Assembly (NCBI RefSeq): GCF_036250755.1
Contig: NZ_CP109583.1
Coordinates: forward strand, 4,216,001 to 4,280,000
Source: Streptomyces uncialis
Lineage (GTDB): Bacteria > Actinomycetota > Actinomycetes > Streptomycetales > Streptomycetaceae
Direction of reading: 5' to 3'
Length of the DNA: 64,000 nucleotides
In this document: piece after piece, positions 24,827-31,888 of the stretch
Position numbering within the stretch: the stretch's first letter is position 1
Layout: each line of letters begins with the position of its first letter
Notes under the pieces: generated by a model
The model's input: only the letters and a program-made list of their open reading frames with translations
Databases searched by the model: none
Told to the model about the DNA's origin: nothing
Made by a program: the position numbers and the translations under genes

Positions 24827-25504
24827 TCAGAGGTGGGTGGCCAGCCAGGGGGTGAAGGCCGTGAGGTCGGGGAGGATCACGTCCGCCCCGGCCTCCCGCA
24901 GCTCCGCCTCGGCGCAGGGTCCGGTGGTGACGGCCACCGCGAGGGCGCCCGCGGCGCGGGCCCCCCGGACGTCCCCGACGTGGTCGCCCACGTACACCGA
25001 GGCGCGGCGCTCGCGCAGGGCGCTCGCCTTGCCCTCCGCCCAGAGGTCCCCGACGACCTCCGCCTCGATCCCGAGATGGGCGAGGTGGAGCGTGGCGTTC
25101 GGCCCGTACTTGGCGGTGACGACGACGGCCCGGCCCCCGGCCGCCCGGACCGCGGCGACGGCCTCCCGGGCGCCCGGCATCTCCCGGGTCGGCGCGATCG
25201 CGATCGCCGGATACATCGCCCGGTAGCGATCGGCCATTTCCGCGACGTGTTCGGCGGGAAACCAGTTCACCAGTTCGTCGACGAGCGGCGGTCCCAGTCT
25301 GCTGACCACCAGTTCGGTGTCGATGGGAACACCCGTCTCGGCCGCGAGCGCGTCATAACAGGCCTTGATACCGGGCCGGGAGTCGATCAATGTCATATCG
25401 AGGTCGAATCCGACGACGAGCGCGGGGCCGCCGGCCGGGCCGTTCCCCCTCGGCGGCGGGGACGGATTTCCTGCGGGTTGCGTAGCGGGCGTCACAACAG
25501 CCAT
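24827..25504 (-). CDS. HAD family hydrolase
   Basis: A 225-residue protein from ATG 25504 (MAVVTPATQPAGNPSPPPRG). HAD motif I is GFDLDMTLIDSRPG (D-x-D-x-T, Asp nucleophile near residue 34), motif II VVVTAKYG (Thr), a conserved Lys in EGKASALRERRA, and motif IV VYVGDHVGDVRGARAAG. The cap between motifs I and II is the small helical type of phosphoglycolate-phosphatase-like enzymes. It should dephosphorylate a small cytoplasmic metabolite; the substrate is not predictable. An upstream extension to 25627 would overlap the iron box and the promoter of the divergent permease operon, so it is rejected. Confidence 0.87.
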   Translation of the reverse strand: MAVVTPATQPAGNPSPPPRGNGPAGGPALVVGFDLDMTLIDSRPGIKACYDALAAETGVPIDTELVVSRLGPPLVDELVNWFPAEHVAEMADRYRAMYPAIAIAPTREMPGAREAVAAVRAAGGRAVVVTAKYGPNATLHLAHLGIEAEVVGDLWAEGKASALRERRASVYVGDHVGDVRGARAAGALAVAVTTGPCAEAELREAGADVILPDLTAFTPWLATHL

Positions 25505-25619
25505 TGTGCCCGGGTCCGGGGAACGGCGGACATCCGGTGCGCGGCCCGGACCACCCGTCGCGCGCGGGAGACGTATCACGGGCACCGTGATCACCCATGG
25601 CCGGATCTCCCGCATACAC

Positions 25620-25638
25620 TTAGCCAAGCCTTACCAAC
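25620..25638. promoter_or_regulatory. Candidate iron box (DmdR/IdeR type)
   Basis: TTAGCCAAGCCTTACCAAC matches the remembered 19-bp iron-box consensus TTAGGTTAGGCTAACCTAA at 12 positions. It lies 27 bp upstream of the first FecCD permease start, where a DtxR-family repressor would act. Confidence 0.55.
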
Positions 25639-25664
25639 CTTCGTGCCACGGGGAGCGCCAGCCG

Positions 25665-26657
25665 ATGCCGGTCAGACGTACCGTCGCGATGCTGGCGGCC
25701 GTGGTGGCGCTGCTGCTCGCGATACTGCTCAGCCTCGCCGTGGGATCACGCGCGATCGCCCCGTCCGTGGTGTTCGACGCCCTGCTCAACGGCGGGACCA
25801 GCGAGGACGCCGTGGTGGTCCGGGGCCTGCGGGTGCCGCGCACCGTCATCGCGGTGATGGTCGGCGCGGGTCTCGCGCTGGCCGGCGCCGCGATGCAGGG
25901 CATCACCCGCAACCCGATCGCCGACCCCGGCATCCTCGGTGTCAGCCAGGGCGCGTCCGTCGGGGTGGTGTTCGCCATCGCCTTCGCGGGCGTCCACAGC
26001 CTGCACGGCTATGTCTGGTTCGCGTTCGCCGGCGCGGGTGCCGCCGCCGTCGCCGTCTACGCGATCGCGGCCCGGGGCCGGGGCGGTGCCACCCCGATCA
26101 AACTCGCGCTGGGCGGCGCCGCGATCAACGCGCTGCTCGTCTCCGTACTGACCGCGGTCCTCACGACCCGGGCCGCCGCGATGGACGAGTTCCGGTTCTG
26201 GCAGGTCGGCTCGCTCTCCGGACGGGACGCCGAACTGGTCCACCAGATCTGGCCGTTCCTGCTCGCCGGGGCGCTCCTGGTGGTGTCCGTGGCCCGTGGC
26301 CTGGACGCCCTGGCGCTCGGCGAGGACATGGCGAAGGGCCTCGGCCAGAAGGTCGCGACGGTACGGATCGTGGGCGGCCTCGGCGCGACCGTCCTCACCG
26401 GCGCGGGGGTCGCGGCGGCCGGACCCATCGCGTTCGTCGGGCTCGCCGTCCCGCACATGGCCCGCGCGATCGTCGGCGGCGACCACCGCTGGCTGCTGGC
26501 GATGTCCGCGCTGATCGGCCCGACCATGCTGCTCGTCGCCGACACCGTGGGCCGGATCGTGTTCCCCCCGAGCGAGGTCCCCGCCGGAGTGATGACGGCC
26601 CTGATCGGCGTCCCGTTCCTGATCACCCTCGTCCGCAGAAAGGCGGTAGCCGCGTGA
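25665..26657 (+). CDS. FecCD-type iron/siderophore ABC transporter permease
   Basis: A 330-residue inner-membrane permease from ATG 25665 (MPVRRTVAMLAAVVALLLAI). Family features: RVPRTVIAVMVGAGLALAGA then MQGITRNPIADPGILGVSQG (the coupling N-P-x-A-x-P-x-x-L-G motif), the W-x-x-G-S motif as RFWQVGSLSGRD, and AGPIAFVGLAVPHMARAIVG near the C-terminus. About ten hydrophobic helices, as in BtuC/FhuB homologues. It pairs with the second permease to form a heterodimer for ferric-siderophore or haem uptake. Its stop overlaps the start of a 16-codon reading frame (26654-26704). No substrate-binding protein is encoded here. Confidence 0.93.
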   Translation: MPVRRTVAMLAAVVALLLAILLSLAVGSRAIAPSVVFDALLNGGTSEDAVVVRGLRVPRTVIAVMVGAGLALAGAAMQGITRNPIADPGILGVSQGASVGVVFAIAFAGVHSLHGYVWFAFAGAGAAAVAVYAIAARGRGGATPIKLALGGAAINALLVSVLTAVLTTRAAAMDEFRFWQVGSLSGRDAELVHQIWPFLLAGALLVVSVARGLDALALGEDMAKGLGQKVATVRIVGGLGATVLTGAGVAAAGPIAFVGLAVPHMARAIVGGDHRWLLAMSALIGPTMLLVADTVGRIVFPPSEVPAGVMTALIGVPFLITLVRRKAVAA

Positions 26658-26704
26658 CCGTCCCCGTCAGGCCCGGCGCGGCAGTGCGGGCGGTACGCCC
26701 GTGA
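26654..26704 (+). CDS. 16-codon linking reading frame between the two permeases
   Basis: GTG at 26654 overlaps the first permease stop (GTGA), reads [16 protein letters not shown], and its own TGA overlaps the GTG start of the second permease (GTGA at 26701-26704). It therefore bridges the 43-bp gap with continuous ribosome traffic and could be a translational-coupling leader. It may equally be the true N-terminus of the second permease separated by a +1/-1 sequence change, since it begins right where that gene should start. Confidence 0.35.
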   Translation: MTVPVRPGAAVRAVRP

Positions 26705-27825
26705 GGTCCCGCACCGCGGACGGACCCGCCACCGGCCAGGTCCCGTCCCCGCCCGTCCCGCTCGGCGAGGTCCCCGCCGCGCGGGGCTCCCGGCCCGCCG
26801 GATACACCCCCCTGCGGTTCGGGACGGCGTCGTTCCTGCTGCACCGGCGGACCTCGGTCGCCGTCACCGGACTGACGCTGCTGCTCGCCGCGGCGAGCGT
26901 CGCCTATCTGTGCGTCGGTGAGTCGTTCGTACCGCCGGGCGAGGTGCTGCGCGTCCTGACCGGGCAGCCGTCGTCGGCGGAGCTCGTCGTGGGCACCCTG
27001 CGCGCCCCGCGGCTGGTGGTGGGGCTGCTGGTGGGCGCCGCCTTCGGGGTCGCCGGGGCGCTGATCCAGACCGTGGCCCGCAACCCGCTCGCCAGCCCCG
27101 ACATCATCGGGGTGAGCCAGGGCGCCGCCGCCGTCACCGTCGGCGCGATGACCTTCGGCATCGGCTCGTTCGCCGTTTTGCCGTACATCGGTGTCGCGGG
27201 CGGCATCGTCGCCGCCGCGCTCGTCTACGTCTTCGCCTGGCGCGGCGGACTGCACGCCACCCGGTTCGTGCTCATCGGTATCGGGATCGCCGTCGCCCTG
27301 CGCTCGGTGACCTCGCTGTTCCTCACCAAGGGCGACCATCTGGTGGCCCAGCAGGCCCAGGTGTGGATGACCGGCTCGCTCAACGGCCGGGGCTGGACCG
27401 AGGCCGCCCCGCTCGGCTGGACGCTGCTGGTGCTGCTGCCCGCCGTGGTGTGGGCCGCGCACGCCCAGCGCCGGGTCGGCGTCGACGACGACACGGCGAC
27501 CGCCCTCGGGGTGCGCCTCGGCCGGGTCCGGCTCGGGCTCGTCGCCCTCGGGGTCGTCCTCGCGTCGGTGGCGACCGGGGCCGCCGGGCCCGTCGACTTC
27601 GTGGCGCTGCTCGCCCCGCAGGTCGCCCGCAGGCTCACCCGCACCGCGCAGATCCCGCTGCTGTCGTCGGCGCTGCTCGGCGCCGTGATCGTGGTCCTCG
27701 CGGACCTGCTGGCGCGGCGGATGTTCTCCCCGACCGAACTCCCGGTGGGCGTCCTCACGGCGGCCGTCGGGGCGCCCTACCTGATCTGGCTCATCATCCG
27801 CAGCCGCAGTGGAGGTACCGCGTGA
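26701..27825 (+). CDS. FecCD-type iron/siderophore ABC transporter permease (second subunit)
   Basis: A 374-residue permease from GTG 26701. About 40 poorly conserved residues precede [20 protein letters not shown], and then the membrane domain follows with about ten helices. Conserved blocks: [40 protein letters not shown] (coupling motif), [11 protein letters not shown] and the C-terminal [20 protein letters not shown]. It should form the heterodimeric channel with the preceding permease. It ends in GTGA, overlapping the ATPase start. The low-conservation head is odd and relates to the possible frameshift at 26654-26704. Confidence 0.92.
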   Translation: MRSRTADGPATGQVPSPPVPLGEVPAARGSRPAGYTPLRFGTASFLLHRRTSVAVTGLTLLLAAASVAYLCVGESFVPPGEVLRVLTGQPSSAELVVGTLRAPRLVVGLLVGAAFGVAGALIQTVARNPLASPDIIGVSQGAAAVTVGAMTFGIGSFAVLPYIGVAGGIVAAALVYVFAWRGGLHATRFVLIGIGIAVALRSVTSLFLTKGDHLVAQQAQVWMTGSLNGRGWTEAAPLGWTLLVLLPAVVWAAHAQRRVGVDDDTATALGVRLGRVRLGLVALGVVLASVATGAAGPVDFVALLAPQVARRLTRTAQIPLLSSALLGAVIVVLADLLARRMFSPTELPVGVLTAAVGAPYLIWLIIRSRSGGTA

Positions 27826-28679
27826 GCAAGGCACTGACCAGCAAGGCGGCCCCGGCGCACGGGGACACCCCGATACCGGACGGGTCGCGGCTGCGCGCCA
27901 GCGAACTGACCCTCGCCTACGACGACCGCACCGTCGTCCACTCGCTCGACCTCGCGGTCCCCGACGGCGCGGTCACGGTGATCGTCGGCCCCAACGCGTG
28001 CGGCAAGTCGACCACCCTGCGGGCGCTCGGACGGCTGCTGAAGCCGCGCGGCGGCGCGGTGCTCCTCGACGGCGCGGCCCTCGCGACCCTGCCGACCAAG
28101 CGGATCGCCCAGCAGATCGGGCTGCTCCCGCAGACCCCGGTGGCGCCCGAGGCGATCACCGTCGCGGATCTGGTGGGCCGCGGCCGCCAGCCGCACCAGC
28201 GGTGGTGGCAGCAGTGGTCCGAGGCGGACGAGCGGGCGGTGACGGAGGCGATGGACCGCACCGATGTCACGGCCCTCGCGGAGCGTCCGGTGGACGAGCT
28301 GTCCGGCGGGCAGCGCCAGCGGGTGTGGATCGCCATGGCGCTCGCCCAGGAGACGGAACTCCTCCTGCTGGACGAGCCGACCACCTATCTCGACATCTCC
28401 CACCAGGTGGAGGTGCTGGACCTGGTCCGCCAGCTCAACCACGACCGGGGCCGCACCGTCGTGGTGGTCCTGCACGACCTCAACCAGGCCGCCCGGTACG
28501 CGGACCACCTGGTGGCGATGAAGGACGGCCGGATCGTCGCGGAGGGCCCGCCCTCCGAGGTCGTCACCGCCGAACTGGTACGGGACGTGTTCGGCCTCGA
28601 CTGCGTCGTCGTCCCCGACCCGGTGACGGGTTCCCCCCTGATCGTCCCCGGCCTCCCCTGGCAGCCCGCGGGAGCCTGA
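27822..28679 (+). CDS. Iron-siderophore ABC transporter ATP-binding protein
   Basis: A 285-residue cytoplasmic ATPase from GTG 27822. Walker A is GPNACGKST (residues ~56-64), Q-loop LLPQTP, signature [18 protein letters not shown], Walker [17 protein letters not shown] and switch histidine [16 protein letters not shown]. The D-I-x-H-Q after Walker B is typical of the FepC/FecE/FhuC subgroup. It energises the permease pair. It is the last gene of the iron-box-controlled operon; the binding lipoprotein must be supplied from elsewhere. Confidence 0.94.
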   Translation: MSKALTSKAAPAHGDTPIPDGSRLRASELTLAYDDRTVVHSLDLAVPDGAVTVIVGPNACGKSTTLRALGRLLKPRGGAVLLDGAALATLPTKRIAQQIGLLPQTPVAPEAITVADLVGRGRQPHQRWWQQWSEADERAVTEAMDRTDVTALAERPVDELSGGQRQRVWIAMALAQETELLLLDEPTTYLDISHQVEVLDLVRQLNHDRGRTVVVVLHDLNQAARYADHLVAMKDGRIVAEGPPSEVVTAELVRDVFGLDCVVVPDPVTGSPLIVPGLPWQPAGA

Positions 28680-28734
28680 GCCGGACGTCCGACGCGCCGC
28701 GGCACCCGTCCGGCCGGTTCAGCCCGTCCGGGCA

Positions 28735-28824
28735 GTGCATCGCGCCCGGCCGGTGCATCGCGCCCGGCCGGTGCATCGCGCCCGGCCGGTGCATCGCGCC
28801 CGGCCGGTGCATCGCGCCCGGCCG
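28735..28824. repeat. Five tandem 18-bp repeats
   Basis: GTGCATCGCGCCCGGCCG occurs five times without change from 28735 to 28824. Copies of GGCCGGTTCAGCCCGTC flank the array on both sides (near 28712 and 28821). It sits between convergent genes, next to the stop codon at 28827. Confidence 0.9.
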
Positions 28825-28826
28825 GT

Positions 28827-29360
28827 TCAGCCCGTCGCCGGGTCCGTGGGCGGTTCCGGCGACGGGTCCGGGGGCGGGGTCCTGGCGCCGGGTGCCGGGT
28901 GTGCCGGGCGACGGGTGGCGAGGAGGACGGTGAGCGACGCGGTGACGGCGGCCGGCCACAGCGGAGCACCGTGGAAGGCGCCGCCCGCGAAGGCCGCGCC
29001 GCACAGCGCGAGGGTGACCGCGGCGAGGAACACCGGCCAGTCGGACGCCACCAGCGGACGGCCGTCCGTCGCGTCGGTCGCCTGGCCCAGTCCGACGGCG
29101 AGCGCGAGCAGCCACAGCGCGATACCGCCGAAGCTGAACAGCAGCGCCCAGCCGACCTCGGAGACCGCGGCCGTGAAGTCGTCCCGGGTGCACAGCGGTT
29201 CCCCGTAGGCACCGCAGCTCCCCGCCGGACGGTCACGGACCAGCCCGGTGCCGAACAGCCAGCCACCCGCGGCCGTCAGCGGCGCGCACAGCGCCGACCC
29301 GAGCAGCCGCGCGGTCCGGGGACCACGCGCGGCGGCTGCCGGGTCAAAGTCGGTCCCCAT
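28827..29360 (-). CDS. Integral membrane protein, unknown function
   Basis: A 177-residue protein from ATG 29360 (MGTDFDPAAAARGPRTARLL). Four hydrophobic segments: around LLGSALCAPLTAAGGWLFGT, VGWALLFSFGGIALWLLALA, PVFLAAVTLALCGAAFAGGA and PLWPAAVTASLTVLLATRRP. An extracytoplasmic loop between the first two holds two cysteines (SCGAYGEPLC) that could form a disulphide. The C-terminal tail is Pro-rich. I do not recognise the family. It is the second gene on this strand after the HAAS-like membrane protein, 172 bp away. Its 3' end borders the 18-bp tandem repeat array. Confidence 0.7.
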   Translation of the reverse strand: MGTDFDPAAAARGPRTARLLGSALCAPLTAAGGWLFGTGLVRDRPAGSCGAYGEPLCTRDDFTAAVSEVGWALLFSFGGIALWLLALAVGLGQATDATDGRPLVASDWPVFLAAVTLALCGAAFAGGAFHGAPLWPAAVTASLTVLLATRRPAHPAPGARTPPPDPSPEPPTDPATG

Positions 29361-29532
29361 GGTCGAACGTTCCCTCTCCCCCGCTACGGGGTCCCCAACT
29401 CACCCCGTACTGCCGGTGACGGGAGCGTGAACGCCAGGGGCGGCGCGGGGTGGGGCGGGGTGATGGGGCGCGGGTCGGCCCAGGTCGGTGCGGCCCGAGG
29501 TGACCGCGCTGGGGCGGTGCGGCCCGGGGCGG

Positions 29533-30849
29533 TCACCTCCGCTGGGAGCGCCACACCAGGTACAGCGCGGTGGCGAACGCGGCGGCGCGCAGCACCCAGG
29601 GCCAGGTGCCCTCGATCGCGGTGGTCAGCTGTCCGTCGGCGACGGGGTCGCCCCACCGGCCGTCGACCCGGCCCCACAGCCACACCACGCCCCCGGAGAG
29701 CGCGAGACCCGGCAGCCACAGCACGGCGAACTTGGACTCGGTCGGGCTGAGCCGCCGGGACGCCCAGGCGATCACCCAGCCCGCGCCGAGCGCGAGCGGG
29801 TTGCCGATGACCGCGCCGGTCACGAGGAGCGCGGCGGCGATCAGCAGCAGGGGGTTGGACCACCCGGTGAGCAGGGCGCGGCCCAGATGACGCGAGCCGC
29901 CTTCCACGGCAGGCGCGGCGGCCTTCGCGGGGGGCCGGCGCAGGGCCAGGGCCCGCCGCAGGAACCTGCGCCCGGGGCCGCCGGGCCGCTCCTCCTCGTC
30001 CCCGGTGCCGTCCCCGTCCTCCTCGTCCTCGTCCTCGTCGTCGCTGGGCGGGGGTTTCAGTATCTCGGGGATCTCGATGCCGCCGACGAAGCCGGGCACA
30101 TGGTCGCTGAGCCCCGTCCCGGTCTCCACCCGCCACCAGTCCTGCTGCTCCGCGGACTCGCCCAGTTCCTCCAGCCCCGCCAGATGCGGGGGCGACGGCG
30201 GGCGTGGCGCGACACCGTTGCCGGGTCCGCCCTCCACGGGCGCCGCAGGGCCGCTGGTACGGGACCGGGGCCGCGGGACGAGACGGCGAAGCCCGCGGGG
30301 CTTCGGGGGACCGGGGGACTTGGTGAGGTCCGCGGGGGTACGGGGCCCGTGCCCGGGGGGCGCGTCGGGCGGAGCCGTGGCTGGACGCGTCGCGTCGGGC
30401 GGTGCCGTGGGCGGGCCGGGGGCATCGGACCAGGGTGGGTGCGGGCCGGGGGCGTCGGACCGGGCCGGGTGCGGGCCGGGCGCGTCGGCCGGGGGTACCG
30501 GCACGCCCGGGGGGTCGGTGGGGGGCGCGGGTGCGTGGGGGGTTTCGGGGGTGCGCTGTTCGGGGACGGCGACGGGGGTGCCCACGGGGGGCGGGGCGTC
30601 CGGCCGGGTCCGGTCCGCCGTCATCGCGCCCGCCTGGGTGACCAGTTCGGTCGGGTCGCCGAGGCGGTTGAGGATGCGGCGTACGGACGCGGGGGTGTCG
30701 ACCGGGGTCTTCGCCCGCCGCCGGTCGATCTCCTCCCGCAGCCCGGAGACGAGGCGCATGCGCGCGGCCGACGGCAGTTGCCGCTGCTGTGCCAGATCGC
30801 CCACCCGACTCAGATAGTCGAAGACGAGCTGGTCGCTCTCAATCCCCAC
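29533..30849 (-). CDS. HAAS-like domain membrane protein with long disordered linker
   Basis: A 438-residue protein from GTG 30849 (MGIESDQLVFDYLSRVGDLA). The first ~75 residues (QQRQLPSAARMRLVSGLREE and RILNRLGDPTELVTQ) resemble the helical HAAS/DUF1700 domain that often precedes membrane sensors. About 200 residues of Pro/Ala/Gly/Asp repeats follow, then an acidic run (PPSDDEDEDEEDGDGTGDEE, about residue 265), and three C-terminal transmembrane segments (LLLIAAALLVTGAVIGNPLA, FAVLWLPGLALSGGVVWLWG, VLRAAAFATALYLVW). Function unknown. The start codon directly abuts repeat locus R4, which therefore occupies its promoter region. Confidence 0.75.
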   Translation of the reverse strand: MGIESDQLVFDYLSRVGDLAQQRQLPSAARMRLVSGLREEIDRRRAKTPVDTPASVRRILNRLGDPTELVTQAGAMTADRTRPDAPPPVGTPVAVPEQRTPETPHAPAPPTDPPGVPVPPADAPGPHPARSDAPGPHPPWSDAPGPPTAPPDATRPATAPPDAPPGHGPRTPADLTKSPGPPKPRGLRRLVPRPRSRTSGPAAPVEGGPGNGVAPRPPSPPHLAGLEELGESAEQQDWWRVETGTGLSDHVPGFVGGIEIPEILKPPPSDDEDEDEEDGDGTGDEEERPGGPGRRFLRRALALRRPPAKAAAPAVEGGSRHLGRALLTGWSNPLLLIAAALLVTGAVIGNPLALGAGWVIAWASRRLSPTESKFAVLWLPGLALSGGVVWLWGRVDGRWGDPVADGQLTTAIEGTWPWVLRAAAFATALYLVWRSQRR

Positions 30850-31850
30850 GGGTCGCCTTCGCTCGCGCCGCCAGGTTCTCGTGCCTGGGCCTACGTGATC
30901 CTGTGCGGGTGCTCGGTGGTGTCGCGCGGGTCGCCGCGCGGCTTGGTCCTGGGCCCCAAAGGGTACCGCCTTCGCTTGCGCTTCTGAGGTCCGTCCGGCG
31001 GGCCGCACTTGTTCCCGTACGGGTCGCCTTCGCTCGCGCTTTTGAGGTCTGTCCGGGTGGGCGCACTTGTTCCTGTGCCGTCGCTCGTGGATTTCGCGCA
31101 GTTCCCCGCGGGTCGCCTTCGCTCTCGCCCCGGGGTTGCCTGTGCTGGGCGCACTTGTTCCTGTACGGGTCGTCCGTAGGTGCGCGGTTCCTCGCGCCCC
31201 TGGGTCTGTCCGGCTGGGCGCACTTGTTCCTGTGCCGTCGTTCGTCGTTTTCGCGCAGTTCCCCGCGCCCCTTCGGGGCGCGTCCGGCCGGTTCTTCGGG
31301 TCGGTGCCGGTCGGGATTCTCCGTCCTCGATCCGACACGCTCGGTACGACGTCCAGTTGCTCCACCGAAGCATCGGAGTCTGCGAGCAGAGATTCCCGCC
31401 CACCCCCTTACGCAGCCGAGCGCCTGCGAGAGGAGGGGGTTTGAACCCCGACCCCGGTCGATGAGAGTCCGCAGCCGGACGACAGCCCCAGGCGGGCGCC
31501 CCAAAGGGGCGCGGGGAACTGCGCACCCACCGGACGACCCGCACGGGACAAGTTCGTCCACCACAGGCAACCCCGGCGCGCGAGCGAAGGCGACCCGCGG
31601 GGAACCGCGCAAAGACGAGGGCAGACCCGCACCCGAAGAGCGACCGCAACAGGGCAGCACCTCAGGGGCGCGGGGAACTGCGCAACCCACGAGCGACGGC
31701 ACAGGAACAAGTGCGCCCAGCCGGACAGACCCAGGGGCGCGGGGAACTGCGCACCCACCGGACGACCCGCACGAGGACAATTGGGCCCCGCCGGACAGAC
31801 CTCAGAAGCGCGAGCGAAGGCGACCCGCACGGGGCCAAGTACGGCCAGGA
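30850..31850. repeat. Repeat locus R4, complete element with both arm arrays
   Basis: About 1 kb. The left side has GTCGCCTTCGCTCGCG modules at 30852, 30971 and 31022 and left arms near 31097, 31172 (variant with GGTTCCTCGCG) and 31254. The core is about 31270-31440; right arms lie near 31508, 31600 (variant), 31672 and 31736, and GCGCGAGCGAAGGCGACC ends near 31831. The hairpin after the last left arm is GCGCCCC-TTC-GGGGCGC, where R1 has TTT in the loop. Confidence 0.85.
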
Positions 31851-31888
31851 GTGAGCCGGGGAGCCCCCCGTGTCGTACCGTGAGCCGG

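Noticed and set aside
28735..28824. CRISPR array
   Set aside because: Units are contiguous 18-bp repeats without spacers, and no cas genes are present.
30850..31850. Open frames on both strands inside repeat loci encoding Ala/Arg/Pro-rich proteins
   Set aside because: The same repeat is open in several frames in different copies, with no conserved start or stop, so the frames are a by-product of GC-rich repeats.
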